A model generated the notes under the pieces. The model was not told the origin of the DNA, ran no database searches, and was given only the letters and a program-made list of their open reading frames with translations. Below are positions 14,083 to 26,500 of a stretch of 64,000 nucleotides of DNA, in pieces (the first letter of the stretch is position 1; the number at the start of each line of letters is the position of its first letter). Location of the stretch: positions 2,542,043 through 2,606,042 of the forward strand of contig NC_068358.1 of the NCBI RefSeq assembly GCF_020536995.1, in the 5' to 3' direction. A program made the translations under genes and the position numbers. This DNA comes from Dreissena polymorpha. Its lineage: Eukaryota; Mollusca; Bivalvia; Myida; Dreissenidae.

Positions 14083-15860
14083 CTTGTATCTAATTACTGT
14101 TATTCAGTGTTTTACACTTTTCTTAAACTTATTTAAATGTCGAAGCCTCGTTGGCAATTTTGTGAAAGTTTGGTTCACTGCATCAATATCTTCAGCATAT
14201 AATATGTATATCCGATAATAGTGTTCTCATATCCAAAAAGGTATCTCACACTTTGATATACTGTTATAATTTATAGTTCAACGTTTTCAAATTAAACTTG
14301 TTCTAAATCAAATGCTTTAACAAAATTTAAATAATCAATTGTTTATAAGCTTTTTAGATCTTTGTATGTTAAACCAATGTTCTAAATCGAATAACAGGCG
14401 CATCATGAGTTAAGTATTTATATTCACTTTTTGTCAATAAACTAGTTTGTCATGCCCGGTCGGACGCTAAAGAAATCTGCGACGCCTAAAGCTTTACAAT
14501 AGGTACACGGTGGTGGTTTTAAACAAAAGAGTGAAATTAAATACCGGTGTATTGACGCTCCAAATATGCGCGCTTTTTTAGCTGTTTCAATAGTATATAA
14601 TGAGTAATCGACATGTAACAATAACTTTATTTTCTTAAAATCAATTAAACATTATTATTTCCCCTACATACAAGTTAATTGATTATTCCTAATTTTCATT
14701 CATACATTGCACGTTTTCTTTGTTTGAAAATGCGTTTTCTTTGTTTGAAAATGTCGACTTACCAATCTTTAGAGACCAGTCATAGTGCTGTTGCCGACCC
14801 TTTATTATAAAAGACAGCTATGATGATTTCACACGACATAAAATAAGCGTTGTAAAGTGTGAACGTTACTAATTCCAGAGATCGGAAGACATAACGTCGT
14901 ACGCGTGATGATACTTTTTTGGAACGAGTTTTCGTTTAAATACTTTGTATCATACATATCTTTTGATTTCGTTCAAAAATAGAAATGTCAAAACAGTTTT
15001 ATTGAATGACGATATTATGTTACATGTATGTAATAATACGCGATTTTGTTTGATATAACCAAGCCGATGCTCCGTTCATTTTCGCAAATACACAATGGGA
15101 CCATACTAATGAAAATCGTAAGATTATAATATAATTAGCATATGTTTAAATAATGTTTAAATAAAACAAAAACTCTAAGCAGAAATGAAACAAAAGCCTT
15201 AAGAAATTTACGATAAGGTTATGAAAGGCGTAATTCAGTGCAAAAATGCAACGTTATTCACGTGGGTTGATGTGTACTGAAATAAGTACAATTGTAAACA
15301 TTTATATTTAACATTTGCTCATTCCGAAACACGTTTTGCGGATCGTTTTCCCAACGTGCTCCGAGTCAAGTACTATTATTTCACATTATAACAGCTGACT
15401 GAGTATGGGACCTATAGGCCCCATTCAGAGGCGTTGCGACAGTTTATGGCGCCCAAATACAATTTATAAATTGTGCGCCCGCTCCCCCCCCCCCCCCCCC
15501 CTCATTCTTCCCGTGAAACATTGTAGTACAGTAAAGCCGCCCCTTCCACCAAGTAAAAAGCCTAAGAGAATTTCTTTAAAATGATGCAATTTTCCCCAAA
15601 TTTCAAGCTGACTTTCCAATACAGAGTTCTTATTGCATCCCAATTAGCCCCCGTGCATAGCCCTCCTTACTCAACACGGTATACGTGTATCATGCCAGTC
15701 ATCCTGTGCATTAACCAAAATGACACAGAGTGAACAAAATGTGTACAGTCATCGTCTTATCAATTGATGCTGAGCTCCAAAGAATAGGAATTGAAGCGGA
15801 CGCTCGCCTATAATTGTACAACGCTATTCCATCATTTCACTTCCGTTCTCTTTCGTACAG
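14083..15860. other. Intergenic region upstream of the TRIM gene
   Basis: It should contain the TRIM promoter. A 21 bp direct duplication (TGCGTTTTCTTTGTTTGAAAA-type) lies near 14710-14755, and a poly-C run of about 17 at 15484-15501 sits in a degenerate repeat of the GCGCCC type. No gene is recognised. Confidence 0.45.
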
Positions 15861-15881
15861 TACGGCAGTAAGGCTCAAACC

Positions 15882-15960
15882 GTGGCCGCTATCGGATGTT
15901 TCGCCGTTTTCGTTACTATGATCGTAGCGTGCGAGACTTCGTTATCGTGGACGAATTGTG
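15882..15960 (+). pseudogene. Orphan GM2-activator-type first exon with GTG in place of ATG
   Basis: This 79-base segment has the same length, phase and plan as coding exon 1 of the GM2A-like gene at 23453: a signal-peptide-like hydrophobic run, then SW-x-x-C, then a single G before a strong donor (GTAAGT). The first codon is GTG, and no in-frame ATG stands in the ~50 bases before it; the only internal ATG would remove half the signal sequence. No exons 2-4 were found before the intact gene's own first exon. It may be the remnant of a tandem duplicate, or an alternative first exon translated from another start. Confidence 0.6.
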
Positions 15961-16289
15961 GTAAGTGTTTGAGATTGCTTTATATTTGTACATTACATAT
16001 CGATAGTTTCATTACTATATATAGTAGCAAATTGACATCGCGAGTGGGTCGAAATTCGAATGTGGCAGGCTAATATGATTATATCGTCCCATGGGCCGAC
16101 TTTTCGAATCTGAAAAGAATCCGATCGGCGCCGAAGCTTCATCGGAACAAAATGGCGTCCACATAGTCTAAGCAAAAGCTGATAAATAAACGAAAGCCAC
16201 ATATTAACGAAATAAAAATAAGTATTGATAACTCAACGTAGCACCCAATAATTAAATTATGACAATAATTAAAAAATCGATTGCAACTG

Positions 16290-16870
16290 AAATTTTAGTG
16301 AGTACATGTAGATCTACTAGTGTGCTGTAAATTAGAATGACGATGCTGTTTGAGATTTTACTGTAAAGTAGTTATCAAAATACAAAATTTAGTCAACGGC
16401 ACGCTTACCTTCATGAAAACTTTTAACCAATGCATATTAAAATGAAACTATATGCACTTCCATTTCTGTTCTTCCATCCCTTCATCTATACTAAGTATTC
16501 ATTTTTGAACCACAATTTCGTTGGCACCATTCTGACCAAAACACGATTAAAGACAGCGAAGACTGGTCAAAGCGATTTATATAATTCCGGTTGAATTTGC
16601 CAGTTATGCATGACGAACACACAATCCGAAATACGTTGTGGATTCGTTCGATGCTTATTTTCTAAAATTATACTGGTAAAAAAACGACAACTGCTTAATG
16701 TCTTAAACTGGTATGTTTCATCACAGAAATTACGTCACACGAGATACGTCATAAATTGCGTAACGAATTTAAAATTAAAGCAACTAAAAGTACGGAAAGC
16801 TGGTTCTGTAAAAAATTTCAGTGAAGGGATAAAATAGAATGATATGAAATATAAACGATAGCACAAACGC
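16290..16870. repeat. Dispersed repeat, also inside the right-arm insertion
   Basis: Stretches such as ACACAATCCGAAATACGTT, GGATTCGTTCGATGCTT and CGTCATAAATTGCGTAA recur in the same order and orientation at about 54940-55290. The similarity is patchy, so both copies are old. No coding capacity. Confidence 0.7.
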
Positions 16871-17170
16871 ATAATGGCCTTCAGAAAAAGGCCTTCGGGC
16901 TTTTATTACGGCAGCGGGTCGATAATCAATAGACGCCCGGCCCAGATCTTCCGTTTGTTATTTTCTCAGTATGATTGATACATTTTTACGTAGCTTATTT
17001 GTACAAGCCTTTTAGGTCGCGATTTTGGAATTATTTTTGCGATGTTACCAAGGCATTGCTCTAGCATGCGGCTTGTTTTATATATGCACCCATACCTTAA
17101 AGCATGTAAAATGTACTTGTTATCTGCGGGGAAAGTTCAAGTAAAGGTGTTCCGAAACTGAAGTATTTAT

Positions 17171-17262
17171 AAGCATACACCCTTATCACGCACTGGGTAT
17201 GGCGATGCTTCGATAACGGATGTCACTTCGATAACAGAGAAAAACAAAATTCACGCGCGAAA
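17171..17262 (+). repeat. Inverted-repeat partner, left
   Basis: The blocks GGGTATGGCGATGCTTCGAT and CACTTCGATAACAGAG reappear in reverse complement at about 21805-21895. The pair could be terminal inverted repeats of a 4.7 kb element or two independent copies of a short repeat. Confidence 0.6.
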
Positions 17263-18431
17263 ATTAAGTTTTTCGTTTTTTTTTATCGTATATGCTTAAT
17301 ATAAGTTTCTGAGACGTAGTAGATTGTGGAGTTGATAAATTGAATATTGTTGTAGAGCTATTGTGAAGAAATATTACAATGAAGCAAAGTAGATTTTTGT
17401 CAAAAGAATATAAAATTACATTGGAAAACTGAATAATAATCAGTACACATTTCAACAAAATAAAACTACTTAGACATATTGCAATAAAGTGTTTACTATT
17501 CCAGCATGTAATCAGTCTGCTTCAAATACTGAAATTTTGAATATATTAAAATGAATATAAACGAAGATATTAGTCCAGTCATCCTATGAAAAAAGCCCCT
17601 AACCATCAACGTGTTTCAACAAAAACGATTTTACTGCTGAAATTCCGCTCTCTGTCCGCTATTGAGACCACAGAACCTTGCGTGACGTTAATGCTCCTTA
17701 CCAGAGTGCACTTCTCATTTGTCATAACCATGTTATGGAATAATTTTATTACATTAAGATCGTCTTTAGATTCAGCTAGGTAAGCATTCATTTACATTCA
17801 GTAACTAGTATACGGTGCTCGAGGTAAATATTGTACTTCAGTGACAGAAATATCCTACTGGCCACTGTCGTTTTTTGTCTCAGTGCTTTCATATATGGAA
17901 CGGAAGTTCAAAGAAACGGTACATTAAATCAGGTTTAGAGTGATTGTTTATGACAACATAAATACGTCTTTTCCATTGCTGGATGTTATCGTCGGAAATA
18001 ACATGCAATCAAAGCTTTGATTAGATTCCGTCTTAAATATCGATTCTTAAACGGTATGTGAATTGTACAACGAAGTATGTGTAAATGTATTAAAACACGT
18101 TTGCATTCCCAAATGGCCGAAATTTAGCAAATTCGATTGGCGTTCAATTTTTTAGCTACAAAAATACTCCCAAGATATTTATGTCAACAGTAAGCTAAGA
18201 CAACCACGACGAAAAAAGTACAATACAAGACTGGCATTTGTTGAAAGTATGATAAGCTGCTGCATTTAAACATTTAATCGTAAACAAACATATCCAAAGT
18301 TTGTTTTGATTATAATCAAAACGTCATGACGTCACTACGGTATAAACCTTGTCATAACGTCATCTCGAATAATCACATAGTGACGGCGTTATAAAGTTTT
18401 CATAAATAAAGAATACGAGCGCAAATTTTCG
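17263..18431. other. No gene recognised
   Basis: AT-rich sequence lying between two repeats; only short chance frames are present. Confidence 0.4.
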
Positions 18432-18953
18432 ATGATGACGGTGACGATAGAAATGACCATCATGATGGTGATCATAGAGGTGACGACGACAACGTTGATA
18501 GTTCATTTGTTATATGACGATGATTTACGTGACACTATTGTTGAATATTATATATATTACTATGATAAAGAAGATGATACATATTACGATGGTGATGAAG
18601 ACGATAGAGCTTACGACGGTGATGAAGATGATAGAGATGACGATGGTGATGACGATGATATAGATGACGATGATTGTGAAGATGATAGAGATGATTATGG
18701 TGCTGAAGATGAGAGGGATGAGAAATATGACGACGTTGACATAGATGACGATGATTATTATGATGATAGAGATGAGAATGATGATACAGATAATAGACAT
18801 GACGATAGTGATGAAGATGATAGAAGTAACGATGATGATGAAGTTAATAGAGTAGTGATGAAGATGATAGAGATGAGGATGGTGTTAACGAGGACTGAAC
18901 TTGATATTAAAATAATAATTATCACGAGGTCGAATTTACACGATTGCAAATGA
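18432..18953 (+). repeat. Degenerate GAT/GATGATAGA low-complexity tract
   Basis: Purine-rich degenerate repeat of GATGAT, GATAGA and GACGAT units. It encodes a 173-residue Asp-rich open frame in one reading, but both strands and several frames are open because the repeat lacks stops. I do not call a gene. An acidic shell-matrix-type protein is conceivable, but there is no signal peptide. Confidence 0.65.
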
Positions 18954-20428
18954 TGACATTGATGACAATCAATATATTGAACTGGAATAGAAAAGACAAT
19001 GAAGTCGATGGTGGTGCGAAACAACTAGTGACAGCTATCTTTCATTTTGCCAATGACACTATTTACATATTTTACATATTTTTATATTACACTTTCTTCC
19101 TTGTTTATTTGTTTTCTGAAGGAAAAAAAAACATTAAAGAAACGTAACTGTATTATACTAGAAATCCATGTATCGTTGTTGGTATGTAATTATGTGATAA
19201 TAACTATGTCATAGTCATTGAGGTATAAGGAAACTACAATTGTAGGAAAACGTTGGTACGCCAACTTAGCGTACGCCAACGAATATTTCAAGTGAAAGCA
19301 AAGGTATAATATTACATTTATTAATTTACTAATTATTTTTCTAATTACTACGAGTAACCTCTGTTAAGAAATTATTTTATGGAAAAGCCTAGCGTGTCTC
19401 TAAAAAGTATAGTTTATATTAAGAATAGTGTACGTTGTACAACATATTTAATAATACTTTTTAGATTATGGCAAGCTCATTTTTAAGCGTTAACAAAACT
19501 GCGATTAGAAGTGCGTTGTTTAAATCCAATACACATTCAAAATCACGAATAGTTCGTACCATATTCGAAAAATTAAGTTAACACATAAAAAATCAATGTT
19601 CCTCATAGCAATAGCCACAATTTCAACGCTAAATGTGATCTTGTAACATAGAGATTTAACAAGATACAAAATGCTTTTGTGTTTTGTGTCGGACAATATA
19701 TTCAACAAATGTTCATGTACCATGTTTGTGTTTGTGTGTCGTTTGAATGTATATCATTGCGAGAAAGTAAAATGGAATATATTGTGCCAAAAAACGAGCA
19801 TTTTGTATCTCGTTAAATCTATTTTACCATACCACATCTTGCGTTGAAATTAAGACTATTGCTATAAGGAATACTGCTTTTCACGGGTGACTTTTATTTA
19901 ACGAAAACACACACAACACAATAGCAGTTTCATTATATATGTAATTCTTTTTGTCTACCTTTTATTTTTTTATTACGGAAGAAATTGGAATCGTAAACAT
20001 CGGAATGGTATTTTAGAAGATGCATACATAAAGCTTGGCCATTATCGACAGACTATACAAAGGGAAATAATGAACATCATCTAACATATACTTGTTTGAA
20101 GACTCATTTCTCTTCTTGTTCCAGACGACTCCATTCTAACAGTAACATGGTTGCTGCACTGGAAATCTTATATGTAGCGCTCGTTAGTTCTTTTGAAAGA
20201 AATTTAATTTAAATGCCAAAAAAAACATCATCCAGTTTTTAACACCTGTCCCTCATGGAAATCGCTGCACAATAAATGAAGTTCTGGCTGTTCAAAGCGA
20301 TTCAGACCGTTTTCGGGTCGTTTTGAGTTGAATACCTTGATATGTAAATATTTGAACATATTAATTTTTTCAGAAAAGTTGATGTTTCGTTATAATATGA
20401 TTATGTATCATTCAAAATGATGCGTTCA
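18954..20428. other. No gene recognised
   Basis: AT-rich. A short foldback built on TACGCCAAC repeats lies near 19255-19285. Nothing else stands out. Confidence 0.4.
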
Positions 20429-20567
20429 CTAATTGATATTATAGCCACACGCTAATTGATATTATAGCCACACGCTAATTGATATTATAGCCACACGCTA
20501 ATTGATATTATAGCCACACACTAATTGATATTATAGCCACACGCTAATTGATATTATAGCCACACGC
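20429..20567. repeat. 23 bp tandem repeat, six copies
   Basis: Six almost perfect copies of CTAATTGATATTATAGCCACACG. One copy differs at one base, which suggests recent expansion. Confidence 0.95.
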
Positions 20568-21799
20568 TAACCACCTGTGGTGATGGCTAGTCTTACCAAA
20601 CATTTTGAAGTAAGAAATCAATATGCATAGCTTAATTACAATTTTTATTTATTGTCTAAATGTCTATATCTGAAGAAACATATTTCAAGTGACGACACAA
20701 ATAATAGTCTACATAAGGAATTTACTTTTAGTGGTAACTTGAGATTTACAGACGAAAATACAACGGATCATGTGGATCAACACAATCGTGTTTAATTTTA
20801 CTTATAGCAGGGCTCTAGAAAACGGGAGATAAGGAGGTGTTGAAGAGGCAAAAATCCTTTATCGTTGTTCATTAGAATCGCATCATCAAGACGATTCTAA
20901 TGCGTAGCCACAACATAAAAAAGAGTAAGCGAATGGAAGACTCCCTTTAATTAGCTTTTTGCTGATAGGGATCACTTCCCGTTAAACAACAATAACGTTT
21001 GCTCGCAGTGCGATTCACCTGACCCTGTATCACTTTATTTGTGCAAAAAAATCTGGGAAAAAGAAACGCGTACATGAAATGTCTAAATGTCATATTACGG
21101 AAACAGATTCCTTCTTCTTTCAAATGTAATCTTGTTTTGTCTGTTCATGATCTGACCCCATGAATAAGAATACTCTGCCGAAGTATATGTGCTTCTATTG
21201 TACGATACCTACATACAGAAAAGAGGAATATTCCGACATTGTGGGGCATTGTGTCAAAGGCCACCATTGCCGGACTTAAAACTATAGAGAACTAATTCTT
21301 CAGAGCGAAACTGGATTGCTTTTGTATTGCCTGCTTACTATTACAGTATTCCACAGCGAATTGTGCATTTCTGACTCACTCAAAAGAGTGTGTTATATAG
21401 CTGGTAAAAAGTTGTCTAGTAATCGGGAATATAAGTGCCACTGTCGTTGAGATCATCGGTAAAAGATGTGTCCTTGAACGTTTGGCATCCGACTCTTAAA
21501 ACATTTGAATTTCATCAAATACGTTAGAAACTAAAATGTATCATGGTGTAAAATAAATGGACATATTGATCTTTTATTCTAAATAATTAGCACGTTCTGA
21601 TTTATTTCGAAATATTTCTATTTTGTTAAAATGTGTACTGATCAACCAATTCATGCTGTTTATAGATGGAATTTTATCGTTTTTTATATAATCTTCTGCG
21701 AATTTCTTTCTTCGCAATACGGAGTGCTATACCATTAATCGGCAAAACAATGTTCCGTTAATGTAAACCAAATGAACAGAACATAAATGCAAAAAGATG
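20568..21799. other. No gene recognised
   Basis: No domain or repeat family recognised in this stretch. Confidence 0.4.
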
Positions 21800-21900
21800 A
21801 CGAACCTCTCGCGCGTGGCATTTGTTGTTCTCTGTTATCGAAGTGTCATCTGTTATCAAAGTATCGCCATACCCAGAGTGCATCATGTCGATGCTTAGGC
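21800..21900 (-). repeat. Inverted-repeat partner, right
   Basis: Reverse complement of the block at 17171-17262, with CTCTGTTATCGAAGTG and ATCGCCATACCCAG shared. It runs directly into a degenerate palindromic MITE. Confidence 0.6.
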
Positions 21901-21914
21901 TGTCAAACTACAAA

Positions 21915-22108
21915 AAAATACCATAAAAATACCGTAAAAGCGAAAAGTGTCGTCCCAGACTACCATGATCACTTCTGAGTCCAATGCAATTATGACTGGT
22001 GTACAGTTCACCAACATCTCATGCAAGTATCCCTTGGACCACAGGCTTATCTGGAACGACACTTAACGCACATCATTTAACCCGGTTTTCTAAGAGCGCG
22101 GTTCAAAT
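21915..22108. mobile_element. Palindromic MITE, degenerate partial copy 2
   Basis: Family blocks AAAGTGTCGTCCCAGA, ACAGGCTTATCTGG and ACGACACTTAACGCAC remain, and the right terminus (GGTTTTCTAAGAGCGCGG) is still visible. The left half is missing and the centre is strongly diverged. Confidence 0.65.
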
Positions 22109-23375
22109 ATAAAAAGGAATCAAACTTTGTAAGGTACAGCGTTTATTAGCCACATGCAACAAAGCTACTTTATAATCGCATCGCTTGCGCACATGCTTGG
22201 GTACATATATTACACGTCTACAAAGTTTACTTAGTCGGTATTCCTTATGTCAAAGAGACCGAGATATCCTCCGGTAAAACACGCACGGAATATCCGCCCA
22301 GAAAGTAAGTTTTGTTTTTAATATGTAAACCGTTGGGTAACGCCGACATTTTTATTTAGGTATGTATATCGTATTCACAAATATGTCTACATGGAACTAC
22401 TTCTTTACCCAGAAGGCTATAAATCAGTTAATAAACGTATTAATACACTTGATACGAAACAGATCCGAATCGAAACCTAACAAATAATCATAAATAAAAT
22501 TACAAAATTTATCAAAATTACGTGACGTAGCGTACAACACCGTTCAATATATCTGTATGTAAACCACATGCAATTTAGGATTATTTGCCAGCTGTTTCAG
22601 ATCAAAGAACTATAAATACAATTTTGATAGAACTTTGTTCAGATTCAGTGCACGTGACGTAATGTTTTGACGCTGCATGTGCAGTTTCGTCGGCTACTAA
22701 ATTAGAACCAGTAATATAGCGGCTAAATATTGTATTAAGCTGGATTCTGGATCACACATCTACCAACAAAAGTAATAAATGTTATTTGTATTGTCAACTT
22801 ATGTTGATGCGGATATCACACCGAAAGAAACGAACATTCTTTATTTTCTTTATTGCCTTCTATGCTTCCCTATGCCGATGCCATGTCTTATTTATTTTTG
22901 GTTTTTAAGAAAGTATTTCAGCACAGTGAGCGATAAAATACTGAAAAAATGCATCTGAAGGTGTTTTGTCTCTTATTTTTAATAAGTTTTAATAAAGTGA
23001 ACTGTATGTACTCATATAAACTATGTAAACTAATTTTGGTTCGGTTTTATAAGTTTAAACACGTTTATTAACCAATAATGGTAATTCGGTTTTTTACTTA
23101 TACAACTTCAGTAAGTTGGAAGTGTCTTTATCATTGATTGTGCTTTGGTATTGTATAATGTTTATGCAATTAATTTTGTACATGGTGTGGCCTTGTTCAT
23201 TATAAAACACATAAGGAGGTCATTGTACCTTTGTCGAGCGATAAAACCCATTTCAATTTTACTGTCCTACTAATGACAACAACTATATCGCTCCATGGAG
23301 GGAAAAGGGGGCAATATTCCCTTATCATCCAGGGACGCGTGTCAGAAGAGACCATTTTCAGACCAAACCGGAATG
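22109..23375. other. Upstream region of the GM2A-like gene
   Basis: No coding exon recognised. Besides possible regulatory sites, a 24 bp segment near 22860 (TATGCTTCCCTATGCCGATG and on) recurs near 24270 inside intron 1. Confidence 0.4.
22650..22658. promoter_or_regulatory. Possible CLEAR/E-box site
   Basis: CACGTGAC preceded by G, on the other strand GTCACGTGC, close to the CLEAR element GTCACGTGAC that TFEB-type factors bind in front of lysosomal genes. It is ~800 bp before the GM2A-like start codon. Such a site can arise by chance. Confidence 0.25.
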
Positions 23376-23385
23376 ATTGGCCAAT
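23376..23385. promoter_or_regulatory. Double inverted CCAAT box (ATTGGCCAAT)
   Basis: A perfect palindrome holding a CCAAT box on each strand, 68 bp before the ATG of the GM2A-like gene. The position fits a proximal promoter or 5' leader. Confidence 0.35.
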
Positions 23386-23452
23386 CAAAAGGGGTCACGA
23401 ATATTCAGAATGCTCTGTGCTACATTGACAGAGATAGGAGTAAAGCTTAAGG

Positions 23453-23531
23453 ATGACGGCGGTCCATTTGTTCACGGCGTTGTTTGCTCTGTTCGTTAGC
23501 GGCGAGGCTGCGTTTTCTTGGAAGAGTTGTG
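23453..23531 (+). CDS. GM2A: GM2A-like coding exon 1
   Basis: Encodes residues 1-26 plus one base: the signal peptide and the first conserved cysteine. The donor is G|GTTAGT, weaker than that of the orphan exon at 15882. Confidence 0.85.
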
Positions 23532-26500
23532 GTTAGTTATAATTTGATTTTAGTCCAACGCAATTTACTCATTCCTGATTAAATTTAATGTTAAATATTT
23601 CATCGAAATTTATCAAAATGCAATGAGTTCGAGTGGAAAGTGTGGTTTATATTTGCCTTTTAGAGATGTACTAGTATAAGTGAGTAAGTACGTAATTGTT
23701 TATTATTGCGATATGTGTTTTAAAAATACAAGAGAACATGGTATTTCGTAAGCTAAATATCTAACTTGCTTCTCAATTGTCGTATTTTTTACGAAATACA
23801 AACATATATTAAACATTCATAATATACTGATTATCTGTAAAGTGAACATATTGATATACATATTTACACATTTTAGTGCATATTGTAAGTTACGCAAACA
23901 GAAGTCGTTTATATGTTTGCAAATGAGTTTTATGCGATTTAACAATAAATAAGTTATCCGTCTTTCATCCAATTTATTTACTTTTCTTTCTGAAACATTA
24001 GTTATGGATTTCCCTTAGTTGTCTGTTACATCTTCTGTTGTATTAACAAAACGGGCTTGAACGAGAAATTGAGCTAATTTGTGTGGAAGTTGGACATTAT
24101 GTATTTAAATTTTATCAACACTGTTGAAATATCCCTCTATGAAAAACATATGTTGGTAAAGAGTAGTTCTTATATCAGTGTACAGATGTCAGTCAAATAC
24201 AACATGGCGTTCTTCTTCAACGTGCGCGTTCTTTACAGATTTACATATTTGACACAATTTAAACGCCTCCTATGCTTCCCTATGCCGATGCCATCTTCCT
24301 CTGATTACCATAACAATGTTTTCTCTATGTTTACATCCGTGGACTTTGAAAGCCCTAGTCCACATTACACTCACATTTACACATTACTCGACTAACATTT
24401 ACACATTTACTAACATTGCTCTTTAAAAGACAACAAGCGCGATTTAAAAACTTTGATACTAATCCTTTACATTTATTTACGAAGCATAAGTGAGTCTTAT
24501 TATTCAATGAATTCATATACAAAAGGTCGCGAATAAAATCAATTCAATTATCTTACATCAAATACATAAAATCTTGCATGTAAAGATCTTTGAATTTCCA
24601 AATAATGAAGGATAATTATACCCTGCCTTATACTTTGGTTTGTGATGTATTTATTACAAATCAGACGTTAATGCATGATGTTAATGCATTGAGATAATCA
24701 AATAATTGATTATTTTCTTCATAATATTGTAAATTTCTCCATTTATACATGCAAACGTGTTGTCTGTGTCTTCTACAGCAATACCATATCAACGTGAAAT
24801 GACACAACCACACCTCTTATCATGCGGGATAGGCCATGATGTGAAACTTGGACACAATTTCATTTAATAATGGCCACTAGAGTCGAATACTCTGTAAAAG
24901 CAACGTGACAAAAAATGCTATGAACAGCCGGCAAAATATATATAATTGTTAAGTGCATTATATCATCTGCTACCTAATTTGTGTCCAGCCCCTGCCGGGT
25001 CGCCGATCCACGTGGAAAGCATTCAGGTTGGTCCCGACCCAGTAGAGGTCCCCGGGGACATGGTGCTGAGCCTCAGCGGCACCTCAAGCGCCCCGATCGG
25101 CAGCTCCTCCCTCACCATTAGTGCGAAGAGGAAAACATTCCTGCTCGAGATCCCCATACCATGCATCAACCACATTGGATCTTGGTATACTCTATTGAAT
25201 ATGAGCCGCCCTCTTGAATAAAGGGGCTTAATGAATGTGCGTAGTGCGTGTAATGTCCCAGTTTAAAATGTGCAGTCCCCACAGGCTGATGAGGGACGAC
25301 TCTCTCCGCTTTTTGGTATTATTATTTTACAGAAAGTCTCTTCTCAGCAAAAAATAAAGTTTAGGTGGAAAGTTTCGTCCCTGATTAGCCTGTGTGGACT
25401 GCATGGGGTAATCTGGGACAAGACTTTACGCATGTGCATAAAACCCCATTTTTATCAAAGCGAAGCTAATATATTCTTAGGTATGTTATATGTCAAATGG
25501 TTTGTGGGAGCATCGAGTTAAATTGCGAAAACAAAATGCGTGTCAACGTTTTATTTTACCATGTATTGTTTTTATTTTGTCTTCCATGATCGTGCGCACA
25601 ACTTTTAAAAGAGAGCCGCTTAACGATTAAATAGCCATGAGGGTTCTATCCAAAATTAAGTGGACTGGCAAATGTCTCAATAAGCATCACATTTTTCTTG
25701 TAATTACCATTTCTAGTACGCACGCGTTTAAATGTGCATTTGTGTCCACATGTGTAACGATATGTGCATTCGTTTGAAAGTATGTATGACTTCGTGTGCA
25801 CTCGTTTTCGGGTAATTGTGACGCCGATTGTTTACGCTTTCAGCTTATATAAAAACTATAAAAACTGTTTTCAAGCAAGCATGACCTTATATGAACCACA
25901 TGTATTGGGCGCGTGGCCAAGTCACTTGAACACTATCAATTTGTCATAAAACAGCATTTTTTATCATTAAAAAAAATAATTCTGATATGATTTATATACT
26001 GTATATCATATCAGATTTTTTTTAATGATAAAAAATGTTGTTTTATGACAAATTGATAGTGTTAAAATGACTTGGCCACGCGCCCAACACCTGTGCTATG
26101 AACGCACGTATTTTTCTAGCACGTATGACGACATCTGTGGACTGCCAGACAAGATGATCGCCGAGGACTGGTTGGGTGTAGCCGCCGGTTTGGGGCAGCA
26201 GATCAAGGCCATGTTGAACAGCAGTGGCGTCGACGCGTGTCCCATACCAGCGCAGACTCTCACAGTGAGCAACGCCCACATCCACATTCCGTCACTTCCG
26301 TCCGCCCTCGCAGTGTTTGCTGCGGTAAGACTCTGAATATACTAAGCAAAAATAGGAGATAATATTCAGAGGCGTATCCAGAATTTTTTCCGAGGGGGGG
26401 CCTCAACTGGGGAGGGTGCGGGAGGGGTGTCCCCTTCCGTCGTTGATTTTTTTTTTAAATGGTACCTTCAAATGATGCAATTTCATGCTATCTAATCAGC

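Noticed and set aside
18432-18953. 173-residue Asp-rich protein
   Set aside because: Degenerate GAT repeat open in several frames and on both strands, with no signal peptide; low-complexity DNA is the simpler reading.
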